A stretch of DNA of 64,000 nucleotides. Source: an uncultured Bacteroidales bacterium. Lineage in GTDB: Bacteria; Bacteroidota; Bacteroidia; Bacteroidales; Bacteroidaceae. Below, in pieces: positions 50,906 to 58,764 of this stretch (position 1 is the first letter of the stretch; each line of letters begins with the position of its first letter). The notes under the pieces are model-generated. The model saw only the letters and a list, made by a program, of their open reading frames with translations. It was not told the origin of the DNA and made no database searches. The position numbers and the translations under genes were made by a program. The stretch spans positions 62,001 through 126,000 of the forward strand of contig CACYLU010000001.1 in assembly GCA_902775375.1 (NCBI GenBank). Direction: 5' to 3'.

Positions 50906-51796
50906 CTAATCAATTATCTTAACTTCCCCATACATACCAATTTTGATGAAGCCATCATTCTTCACAGCAATCTTTACCGCATAGACCAAGTCGGCACGCT
51001 CATCATTAGTAAGGATAGTCTTAGGCGTAAACTCCGAATGCTCTGAAATCCAAGTTACTACCCCCTGATACTCCTTACGATCTCCACCCCCGAAATCGGC
51101 AAAAACCTTCATATCCTGGCCAATTTTCACTCTTGCAAGTTGTGAAGAAGTAATATAGGCACGCAAATACATATTCTCTATATCTGCCATCTTGAACAAG
51201 GGTTTGCCAATGGTGACAAACTCGCCAGGTTCCATATATTTGCTCAATACTGTGCCAGCTATGGGGGTAGATATGTGGCATTTCTGCAATTGGTCAAGTA
51301 CCTGCAAACGCTGGATATCAGTAGCGTTCATCTGGCTATTTAAGCTTTGGGTTGTATTATTGAGGGCTGATACTTGTGCCTCCAATTGTTTTTTCAGCAC
51401 ATTCACAGCACTTATAGCATCATCCAGTTGTTTTTGGTTGGCAGCATGATCTTTCACCAGATTTTCAAAACGTTGCTGCTCCATTTCAGCTTTCATTAAT
51501 TGCTGACGAGTTGCAGCTATCTGCTTCGTCAAATCAGGTCGCTGGTTAGCAATGCTCTCTTTGGTAGCCCCCAAGGCTCTTGCCTGTAATGCCAACTGCA
51601 CAGTATCAATCAAGCCTACTTGCTGCAAGGCTTTTAATTGCATACCTTCTGTAATGTCAAACCTCAGCAAACGCCCGTTTTGTTCAGCAGACACGGTAAT
51701 TTCTGTCGCCTCAAACGTTCCAGTAGCATCAAACTCATTTTTACTTCCACTACAAGCTGTCATTATTGCAACAGCCAAGATCAATATCCTTTTCAT
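50906..51796 (-). CDS. HlyD-family periplasmic adaptor lipoprotein
   Basis: 296-aa membrane-fusion protein joining the inner-membrane ABC part to TolC. Lipobox IMTAC near residue 15. Beta-barrel and lipoyl halves (TVSAEQNGRLLRFDITEG and later LQKCHISTPIAGTVLSKYMEPGEFV) flank a coiled-coil hairpin (about 85-165). Second gene of the operon, 6 nt after tolC and 26 nt before the ATPase. Confidence 0.9.
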   Translation of the reverse strand: MKRILILAVAIMTACSGSKNEFDATGTFEATEITVSAEQNGRLLRFDITEGMQLKALQQVGLIDTVQLALQARALGATKESIANQRPDLTKQIAATRQQLMKAEMEQQRFENLVKDHAANQKQLDDAISAVNVLKKQLEAQVSALNNTTQSLNSQMNATDIQRLQVLDQLQKCHISTPIAGTVLSKYMEPGEFVTIGKPLFKMADIENMYLRAYITSSQLARVKIGQDMKVFADFGGGDRKEYQGVVTWISEHSEFTPKTILTNDERADLVYAVKIAVKNDGFIKIGMYGEVKIID

Positions 51797-51802
51797 AATT
51801 AT

Positions 51803-53080
51803 TTAGTTTCCAGTGGTATATTTCAAGTTCTCAATTAGTTGCAACAGCATCATTTCATGGGTAGCCAGTTCTATTTTAGCTTGATTCTCACGATTTATCT
51901 CCTGTAATAGAGAATTAGTATCGATAATTCCATGAGCCAATTTAGATTCTGCAGCCTTTCTTACTTCTTCCCGAAGACTCACAATGTTAGCATCATCTTC
52001 GATTAATTGGTTGTATTTCGCAATTTCCTCGTTTTGCTGCACTTGCTGCATGGCGTTGTTAAAGAGAAAAGTCTCACGGGCATTTTCAGTTTGCAAACGT
52101 TGCATATGTATTTTTGCTTTCTCACCTTTATTAGTATAGAGTTGAGATATATTCCATGTTAGTCTTGCACCAATCATTCCATTTAATGACCATTTACGGC
52201 TAAACATATCTTCAAACGTATTATACCCAGGATAACCATAGTATCCCTGTGCGAAAAGGCTCATCCGCGGTAAAATACTGCTTTCTAATAATTTATCTTG
52301 TGCGTCAGCAAGGCGCAGTTGAGTGTCAATTAACTTCAACTCTGGACGATTGACGCCTTGTTCAACATTGTTCTTCGGTGGCATAGTCACATATTGGATT
52401 TCATTTACCCCACACATAAATGCCAGCATTCGACAGAGGCTTTTGCGTGTAGCATTCAACTCTGTACGTTGCTGGCGTGCCTTGATTTGTTCTGCTTTCA
52501 TGCTACTTACATCGCTCTCCATAGCCAAACCATTGTTAAGCATAGAGTTGAGTTTAGAAAGATTGGATTCCAACAATGTCTGCAAATCATCATTAACCTT
52601 TAGGCGTTCGTCAGTAAGAAGAATAGAGAAATAGAGGTCATTAACACGTTGGCGAATGGCATAGAGATCCACCTCATTCTGAGCTGTCTGCACATCACCT
52701 TGCAATCTTGCCACTTCTTTTTGACTCCTGATATTACCCCCATCAAACACCGTTTGGTTGATATCAATACCCACTCGATACTGACTTTTGCTCAACCCTT
52801 TCAGTTCTTGTCCCATTTGCTCGAACACTCCTTTCAATGCGTCAGGAAAACTCATCACATCATTTTGTAAGGTAGCCTGTGCCGAAGCTGAAACTTGTGG
52901 CAACCATCCCTTGCTGATATTCCGTAGAGTATAACCTGTGGTCTGCTCTATAAGGCTATATCTTTTGATAAGTGGATAGTTCTCTTGTGCTAATCGTTGA
53001 CATTCTTCAAGTGTCATGCCCTGTGCCCAAACCAGTATAGGCATAGAGAGAAGGAAGATTAGTACCTTTAATGGTTTCAT
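51803..53080 (-). CDS. TolC-family outer-membrane efflux protein
   Basis: 425-aa protein with a signal peptide (VLIFLLSMPILVWAQG) and the two-fold helical/barrel repeat of outer-membrane efflux proteins: MTLEECQRLAQENYPLIKRYSL, GIDINQTVFDGGNIRSQKEVA, and in the second half RPELKLIDTQLRLADAQDKL. First gene of the exporter operon, with a consensus promoter upstream at 53106-53136 and the AraC regulator divergent beyond it. Confidence 0.92.
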   Translation of the reverse strand: MKPLKVLIFLLSMPILVWAQGMTLEECQRLAQENYPLIKRYSLIEQTTGYTLRNISKGWLPQVSASAQATLQNDVMSFPDALKGVFEQMGQELKGLSKSQYRVGIDINQTVFDGGNIRSQKEVARLQGDVQTAQNEVDLYAIRQRVNDLYFSILLTDERLKVNDDLQTLLESNLSKLNSMLNNGLAMESDVSSMKAEQIKARQQRTELNATRKSLCRMLAFMCGVNEIQYVTMPPKNNVEQGVNRPELKLIDTQLRLADAQDKLLESSILPRMSLFAQGYYGYPGYNTFEDMFSRKWSLNGMIGARLTWNISQLYTNKGEKAKIHMQRLQTENARETFLFNNAMQQVQQNEEIAKYNQLIEDDANIVSLREEVRKAAESKLAHGIIDTNSLLQEINRENQAKIELATHEMMLLQLIENLKYTTGN

Positions 53081-53105
53081 ATCTCTTTGACTTTTGTTTT
53101 TGTTG

Positions 53106-53136
53106 CAAATTTAAGAACAAAAGCGATAGCTTCAAC
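53106..53136 (-). promoter_or_regulatory. Promoter of the exporter operon
   Basis: Minus-strand GTTG (RC of 53133-53136), 19-nt spacer and TAAATTTG (RC of 53106-53113). It lies in the 154-bp gap shared with the divergent AraC gene, so the regulator probably binds here. TACCTTAG at 53203-53210 is a weak -7 candidate for the AraC gene. Confidence 0.6.
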
Positions 53137-53234
53137 TATCTAAAACCATTAATCTATGTCCTTTTTGTACAAAAAAAGCTTTTATGTTTATTTTTTTATG
53201 CCTACCTTAGCGACCATATATAAGGTGAGCTAAT

Positions 53235-54131
53235 ATGGAACGAAAAGAAATCAAAAGATATGACTTTGCAGCATTATGTAATATGCTGGGCAGTAATAAT
53301 CCAGATCACGCTATGCTAAGTGATAACGTGGCCATGTTGATGAACGGAAAGAAAGATAAGATAAACAAAGTGATACCCTACCATACTCCCGTCTTCTTAG
53401 AGGAAGCACGAATAGGAGTTATAAGGAAAGGCGAGTGTGATTATATAGTCAATCTGATACCTCATAGAATAAAAGCAGGAACATTGGCTTTTCTCAATCG
53501 AGGAAGCATCATCCAAATAGAACAGGTTAGTGATGATTTTGAGATGGCCGGCTTCGGATTAAGTGACTTCCTGTTAACTTCATCGTACAGTAAACATCAG
53601 GACATTCCATTGTTGAATCAATATTCTGAATTATTTGTGTCAGCAGAACCAAACGAAATGGAAGTAGTAGAACATTTATTTAAGGCTGTCTGGGAGATGA
53701 TACATCAAAAAGACTATAGTCGAGACTCAGTAGGCAACATATTCATTGCATTATTACATTACATCAACTATTTGAACAACAACCAGCAACATATTCCACA
53801 TTCGCCTTTCAAACATAGCCGTGAGGTATTTACACAATTCATTCAACAAGTGAACATGCATTGTCATAATCATCGCAAACTTTCTTTTTATGCCAACAAT
53901 CTTTGCATGTCAGAACGATATCTCAGCACTCTCATCAAACAAGAAAGTGGACAAACTGCCAAGGAATGGATTGATAAAGCCGTAGTGACGGCTACTCAGG
54001 TAATGCTTAAACATACAGACAAAACAATAACAGAAATCAGTGATGAACTCAACTTTACCAATCCAAGCTTCTTCTGTAAATACTTCCGTCGTATAACGGG
54101 CTTATCACCTCAATCTTATAGAAATCAATAA
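53235..54131 (+). CDS. AraC-family transcriptional regulator
   Basis: 298-aa regulator. The C-terminal AraC domain (about 200-298) has the two HTH units: SFYANNLCMSERYLSTLIKQESG and KTITEISDELNFTNPSFFCKYFRRITGLSPQSYR. The N-terminal domain (about 30-170) is a cupin-like sensor with unknown ligand. Divergent from the TolC/ABC exporter, which is its most likely target. Confidence 0.9.
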   Translation: MERKEIKRYDFAALCNMLGSNNPDHAMLSDNVAMLMNGKKDKINKVIPYHTPVFLEEARIGVIRKGECDYIVNLIPHRIKAGTLAFLNRGSIIQIEQVSDDFEMAGFGLSDFLLTSSYSKHQDIPLLNQYSELFVSAEPNEMEVVEHLFKAVWEMIHQKDYSRDSVGNIFIALLHYINYLNNNQQHIPHSPFKHSREVFTQFIQQVNMHCHNHRKLSFYANNLCMSERYLSTLIKQESGQTAKEWIDKAVVTATQVMLKHTDKTITEISDELNFTNPSFFCKYFRRITGLSPQSYRNQ

Positions 54132-54133
54132 TA

Positions 54134-54164
54134 AACAAGGAGGGCATTTTCAGCCCTCCTTGTT
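54134..54164. terminator. Bidirectional terminator
   Basis: Perfect 12-bp arms AACAAGGAGGGC (54134-54145) and GCCCTCCTTGTT (54153-54164) with a 7-nt loop, three bases after the AraC gene and before the convergent rubrerythrin gene. Confidence 0.85.
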
Positions 54165-54211
54165 CATAAATTGATAAAGGCAATTATTAATGCCCTAGCA
54201 AAGAAAAAACA

Positions 54212-54790
54212 TTAGTAATTCTCTTTCTTCACCTCAAAGTAAGCCTGAGGGTGATTGCAAGCAGGGCATGTTTCAGGAGCTTCCTTACCTACATGGATAT
54301 AGCCACAGTTGCGGCACTGCCAAACCACCTCATCGTCCTTGGCGAAGACCTTAGCAGCTTCAATGTTTTTCACAAAAGCAAAGTAGCGCTCTTCGTGACC
54401 TTTCTCAGCAATAGCAATGCGACGATACATCTCAGCTATTTCTGGAAAACCTTCAGCATCAGCCACCTCAGCAAAATGAGGATAAGCCTCTGTCCACTCC
54501 TCATGCTCTCCTGCAACAGCTGCCTGAAGATTGTCTATGGTACGGCCTATAACACCTGCTGGGAAAGAAGCGGTAATCTCTACATTGCCACCTTCTAAAT
54601 ATTTGAACATACGCTTAGCGTGTTCTTTTTCCTGCTCAGCTGTTTCCAAAAAGATAGCAGCGATTTGCTCAAAACCCTCTTTCTTTGCGGCACTAGCAAA
54701 GAATGTATAACGATTGCGAGCCTGACTCTCACCTGCAAATGAAGTGAGCAGGTTTTTCTCTGTTTGTGTGCCTTTTATACTTTTTGCCAT
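54212..54790 (-). CDS. rbr: Rubrerythrin
   Basis: 192-aa non-haem iron protein that reduces hydrogen peroxide in anaerobes. An N-terminal four-helix diiron domain (FAGESQARNRYTFF, ETAEQEKEHAKRM, AEKGHEERY) is followed by a C-terminal rubredoxin domain with CRNCGYIHVG and CPACNHPQAYF. Start taken at ATG 54790 (MAKSIKGTQTEKN), two codons inside the longest frame. Divergent from the endonuclease gene, with overlapping promoters. Confidence 0.95.
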   Translation of the reverse strand: MAKSIKGTQTEKNLLTSFAGESQARNRYTFFASAAKKEGFEQIAAIFLETAEQEKEHAKRMFKYLEGGNVEITASFPAGVIGRTIDNLQAAVAGEHEEWTEAYPHFAEVADAEGFPEIAEMYRRIAIAEKGHEERYFAFVKNIEAAKVFAKDDEVVWQCRNCGYIHVGKEAPETCPACNHPQAYFEVKKENY

Positions 54791-54819
54791 AATCAAAATG
54801 AATTTAGTTAATACTCACA

Positions 54820-54851
54820 TTGGCAAATATAATTCTTTTTCTTTACTTTTG
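54820..54851. promoter_or_regulatory. Overlapping divergent promoters of rubrerythrin and the nuclease
   Basis: On +, TTGG (54820-54823), 20-nt spacer, TACTTTTG (54844-54851) for the nuclease. On -, TATATTTG (RC of 54824-54831) is the -7 box for rubrerythrin. The two share DNA, so they may compete or be regulated together. Confidence 0.6.
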
Positions 54852-54872
54852 TGACAAATTATACAAAAAAAC

Positions 54873-55772
54873 ATGAGTAAGAAGAAAAAACAGAATACTA
54901 CTAAATATGCAGGATCCGCATTTGCCGTAATCCTTGCTGCGCTGCTTTCCTATTTCCCCATCAGTAAGCAGTTGAACAAGCAAGAAACTGTGAATGAAAC
55001 TCAAAAGCAGGAGGTGGTGATAAACCAGGATCAACAACAAGACAACGACATTAGTTTGGAAGAAGCCGTGGTAAGCGTACAGAACTTAGAGATCCCTGCT
55101 AAACTGAAAGATCGCTCTGAAAAGATACTCAAGCGTAGCAACTATACTATTTCCTACAATCGCAACTGGAACCAGCCCAATTGGGTAGCATGGGAACTGA
55201 ACAAGAATGAAACCAAAGGCAGGAATAATCGCAATGAAGAGTTTACTGCTGATCCTGACTTAGCCGAGGCTTATCAAGTAGAATCATACGACTATTCTGG
55301 ATCAGGCTACGACAGAGGACATATGTGCCCTGCTGGTGATAACCACTTCGATGCAAAGGCCATGAATGAATCATTCTATATGAGCAATATATGCCCTCAA
55401 AACCATGAACTGAATGCAGGCAAATGGAATGACCTGGAGATTGCATGCAGGAAATGGGCAAATCGTTATCAACAATTATTCATTGTGTGTGGTCCCATCA
55501 TCGACAAACGTAATGGCAAGAGAATAGGCAAAGAGCATGAGATTATTGTTCCAGAAAAATTCTTTAAAGTAATACTTATTACAAGTACCAAACCTGCTCG
55601 TGCTATAGGCTACATCTTTGAAAACAATGGTTCAGACCGACCCTACAAAGTGCATAGCATAGATGAAGTTGAGAAAATTACTGGTATGGACTTCTTTCCA
55701 AATTTGCCAGATAAAATAGAGGACTTGGTGGAAAGCCGCTATGAAGCCAGCGATTGGCGATGGTATAACTGA
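54873..55772 (+). CDS. DNA/RNA non-specific endonuclease (NUC family), membrane anchored
   Basis: 299-aa nuclease of the beta-beta-alpha-metal type. N-terminal membrane segment (AGSAFAVILAALLSYFPIS) after a basic start, a polar linker (about 35-75), then the catalytic domain with DRGH (D147-H150) in YDRGHMCPAGDN, and FYMSNICPQNHELNAGKWNDLE with the metal-binding Asn. A periplasmic place is predicted, suiting degradation of external nucleic acid. Confidence 0.93.
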   Translation: MSKKKKQNTTKYAGSAFAVILAALLSYFPISKQLNKQETVNETQKQEVVINQDQQQDNDISLEEAVVSVQNLEIPAKLKDRSEKILKRSNYTISYNRNWNQPNWVAWELNKNETKGRNNRNEEFTADPDLAEAYQVESYDYSGSGYDRGHMCPAGDNHFDAKAMNESFYMSNICPQNHELNAGKWNDLEIACRKWANRYQQLFIVCGPIIDKRNGKRIGKEHEIIVPEKFFKVILITSTKPARAIGYIFENNGSDRPYKVHSIDEVEKITGMDFFPNLPDKIEDLVESRYEASDWRWYN

Positions 55773-55833
55773 TTTTTTTGAATATCACCACTTAAAAAGT
55801 AATAATAGCAAATGGATTTGTTGATTATTTTTG

Positions 55834-55871
55834 TACTTTTGCAACAAGTATTAACAATAACAGCAAAAGTA
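55834..55871 (+). promoter_or_regulatory. -7 box within an inverted repeat before the PAP2 gene
   Basis: TACTTTTG (55834-55841) is a consensus -7 element. TACTTTTGC (55834-55842) is inverted-repeated as GCAAAAGTA (55863-55871), which ends on the A of the start codon. A dimeric regulator could bind both. Confidence 0.45.
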
Positions 55872-57667
55872 TGAAAAGGTTTATCACCATTGCCCTGCTG
55901 CTTGCCTCTATTACCATTTCAGCCAACGATATTGTTTTGCGGTATAGCACAGAACCTTTGAAAGTAGATATACCAGAATGGGACTTCGACCTATCTGTGG
56001 CAAAAATGTCATCTCCCAAGATGAAATTAGGTGATATGTCAGCTGTTGCTTCAGTAAATAACGTTAAGGCTACACACGAAGTTTTTAAATGGATGAAAAC
56101 CAACCCAGGGGTAAAGCCTTATAAGTTTATGGATGACATGACCTTTGCTGGCATTCCTCTGTTTGTGGGTGGTATAATTTTGAAGAGTGAGAAGAATACT
56201 TTCCGCCAAAACACACAAGATCCATTACATGCTAACACTCGACTGTTGACCCACTTCAAAAGTTCTATTGATGACTATTCACAATATTTTGGTCCTGTGA
56301 TGACGGTTGGACTGAAAGCTTTCGGCTATGAAGGTCGTAGCGACTGGACTCGTTTTTTAGTGAGTGCGGGTCTTTCCTATGGTGTTATGGGTGCCTTAGT
56401 CAACACTATTAAATATACTGCCAAAGAAATGCGTCCAGACAGCAGTACAGCCAACTCCTGGCCTTCAGGACATACCGCCAACTCATTTGTGGGTGCAACA
56501 ATTCTGCATAAGGAATATGGTTTGACTCGCTCGCCTTGGTTCTCAGTAGCAGGTTATGGTATAGCTACAGCAACTGGTGTTATGCGCGTATTGAACAATC
56601 GTCACTGGGTGAGCGATGTGATGTCAGGAGCAGGTATCGGTATCTTTGCAGGTGAATTGGGTTATGCAATAAGCGATCTTATCTTTAAGGGTAAAGGCCT
56701 GTTACGCAACGACCTAGAAGGTAACTACAATAGTCCTTCCTTCTTCTCCATCAACATGGGTGTTGGTTTAGGCTCCAAAGGTATAGGTTTCGATTTCGGT
56801 GACTTAAAATGGGAATATGCCGAATATTTCTCTGGTGTTGAATTTGTAAATATTAAATTCCGTGCTGCTACTGTAGTGGATGCCGAAGGTGCTTATTTCT
56901 TTAATAAATATGTTGGCGTAGGTGGACGCTTGCGAGTACGAACCATGCCTGCCAAAAACTGGGATGCTATTTCGTATCAGCCTGAACAAGCGAACAAAGA
57001 ACTTACGGATGATTTGACTTTCTTCCTCCAACAAGTCAATGGTTGGACAGATACTACACCTGAATACGTAGCTATAAAAGAAATGATGATAGCCAATAGT
57101 AGAGATATGGTTACTGAGCAAAACATTTCGGTAGAAAGTGATCACCTGAGTGAGTTTGCTGCCTCTGTAGGTCTTTATTTCAATCTGCCACTTGGCAAGC
57201 GTTTCTCTATCGGTACTAAGGCACTAGTGGGTCGTAGCATCATGCAGGAGCTCGACCTCGATGCTAACTATAAAGGCAATATAAAAGATATTGGTTTTAA
57301 TATGAATATAGTTGATGGAGAACCCACAAGTTTGGAAATCACAAGATTTAATTCAACCAAAGAGAATTATGATGTGACTTGGGACTTCATGACCATGGGG
57401 GGAAAGACCAGTTTTACTTATGGTACAGGCATTTCACTCACCTATCGCTATAAATCAAATTTCTCATGGAAAGTGTTTGCCGACTATGATTACTCTCGCA
57501 AAATCTTCACCTTGAAGCATGATTCTTATCGCTATTTGCGCGTAGCGACGCCCCATATGGAAGAACTTTATGCCGCATTGTCTCTCGATTTTGACCCTCT
57601 TGAGTTTGAGAAGACCAAGAAGATGCACTATTGGACTATAGGCGGTTCATTTACCATCAATTTCTAA
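55871..57667 (+). CDS. PAP2 phosphatase with a barrel-like C-terminal domain
   Basis: 598-aa exported protein with a signal peptide (FITIALLLASITISA). The PAP2 phosphatase site is complete: KYTAKEMRP (about 181-189), PSGH (198-201) and RHWVSD (R244, H245). This half (about 80-275) would dephosphorylate lipids. From about residue 290 on, alternating aromatic/polar strands (FSINMGVGLGSKGIGFDFG ... TYGTGISLTYRYKSNFSWKVFADYDYS) end in SFTINF with a terminal Phe, the look of an outer-membrane barrel. Typical PAP2 enzymes have about 200-250 aa, so the fusion is notable. It overlaps the convergent radical SAM gene by 4 nt at the stops. Confidence 0.85.
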   Translation: MKRFITIALLLASITISANDIVLRYSTEPLKVDIPEWDFDLSVAKMSSPKMKLGDMSAVASVNNVKATHEVFKWMKTNPGVKPYKFMDDMTFAGIPLFVGGIILKSEKNTFRQNTQDPLHANTRLLTHFKSSIDDYSQYFGPVMTVGLKAFGYEGRSDWTRFLVSAGLSYGVMGALVNTIKYTAKEMRPDSSTANSWPSGHTANSFVGATILHKEYGLTRSPWFSVAGYGIATATGVMRVLNNRHWVSDVMSGAGIGIFAGELGYAISDLIFKGKGLLRNDLEGNYNSPSFFSINMGVGLGSKGIGFDFGDLKWEYAEYFSGVEFVNIKFRAATVVDAEGAYFFNKYVGVGGRLRVRTMPAKNWDAISYQPEQANKELTDDLTFFLQQVNGWTDTTPEYVAIKEMMIANSRDMVTEQNISVESDHLSEFAASVGLYFNLPLGKRFSIGTKALVGRSIMQELDLDANYKGNIKDIGFNMNIVDGEPTSLEITRFNSTKENYDVTWDFMTMGGKTSFTYGTGISLTYRYKSNFSWKVFADYDYSRKIFTLKHDSYRYLRVATPHMEELYAALSLDFDPLEFEKTKKMHYWTIGGSFTINF

Positions 57668-58437
57668 TAAGACACGGAACAAGGGATGCCAGTATTGCGT
57701 ACCAGCTCCCCTATCCTGTCGAGTTCATCGTGGGTAGCTTTCTGCAATTCATGAGCTGGTGTTTCACGGTCAATCGTATAGATCATCACCTGACTTGGAG
57801 CAATAGCTATCACCTGTTCCAACCAAGGTAACACAAAGTGGTCTGAAGTATTATCCACATCCTTACCGTTTATTGTACCTTTCATGAACATGGTCTGCAC
57901 AATGCAGTTACCATTAAACAACTTCATATTTTCTATGATGTCATCCACAGAATACTTACCTACAGGCCTATCGGTAAGATGAATATAATTACTATCAATG
58001 GTATCGAGTTTCAAGATGTTGTTATCCACCTTTGCCAATGCCTCACGCACTTCAGGTTTACCAATCATTGTGGCATTACTCAGCACACTCACTTTGGCAT
58101 TAGGGAAGTATTTATCTCTTAAAGACAACGTATCTGCAATAATTTCAGGGAAATGCGGATGCAAGGTAGGTTCTCCATTGCCAGCAAAAGTCAGCACATC
58201 TGGTGCAGGTCCATTTGCAAGCATATCTTTCAACTTAGCCTCAAGAGCCTCATACACCTCTTCGCGAGTTGGCATGGGCAAATTGGGGCGATGATCGGCG
58301 TTAAAGCCACACTCGCAATAGATACAATCGAAAGAACACACCTTACCATCGGCAGGTAATAGGTTGATGCCCAATGAAACACCCAATCTTCTGGAATGTA
58401 CCGGACCAAATATAGGGGATGGATAAATGATAGTCAT
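57664..58437 (-). CDS. Radical SAM protein
   Basis: 257-aa cytoplasmic enzyme with the 4Fe-4S motif C34-x3-C38-x2-C41 in KVCSFDCIYCECG, then FAGNGEPTLHP and SVLSNATMIG. Resembles the COG0731-type Fe-S oxidoreductases near wyosine-forming enzymes; substrate unknown. I use ATG 58437 (MTIIYPSPIFGPVHSRRLG); the longer in-frame start at 58488 would add a basic stretch not expected in the family. Confidence 0.85.
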   Translation of the reverse strand: MTIIYPSPIFGPVHSRRLGVSLGINLLPADGKVCSFDCIYCECGFNADHRPNLPMPTREEVYEALEAKLKDMLANGPAPDVLTFAGNGEPTLHPHFPEIIADTLSLRDKYFPNAKVSVLSNATMIGKPEVREALAKVDNNILKLDTIDSNYIHLTDRPVGKYSVDDIIENMKLFNGNCIVQTMFMKGTINGKDVDNTSDHFVLPWLEQVIAIAPSQVMIYTIDRETPAHELQKATHDELDRIGELVRNTGIPCSVSY

Positions 58438-58718
58438 AAATACTAATAGTTTTGTTCTACGTCTGCGAAGATACAAATAAATAGACAATAGTTATACAAA
58501 ATGTACAAAAAAGAAAAAAGGAGTACTCCCGTACTCCAATCCTCATTAACCTTAAAATCTTAATACTATGAAAAACACATTGCAAAGGTACGGATTTCTA
58601 TCATAATTGCAAATAATACCACAAAAATAACGTGTTTTATAACATGTTTTAGCAATCTCTATGCATTTATTAAGAAAAAAAGCTATAAAACTGACTAAAT
58701 GATTACATTATTTAAAAC
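58438..58718. other. Intergenic region with hairpin and a 12-codon leader-like ORF
   Basis: The gap between the radical SAM gene and mutS holds a perfect hairpin GGAGTAC-TCCC-GTACTCC (58520-58537); read leftward it is followed by TTTTTTCTTTTTT and would terminate minus-strand transcripts. TTAACCTTAAAA (58546-58557) precedes a tiny + ORF at 58568-58606 (MKNTLQRYGFLS). The remainder up to 58718 is A+T-rich with nothing recognised. Confidence 0.55.
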
Positions 58719-58749
58719 TTTGTAAGAATAAGAATAATTACTATCTTTG
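58719..58749 (+). promoter_or_regulatory. mutS promoter
   Basis: TTTG (58719-58722), 19-nt spacer and TATCTTTG (58742-58749), a full consensus match 15 nt before ATG 58765. Confidence 0.8.
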
Positions 58750-58764
58750 AACCCAAATAAATGA

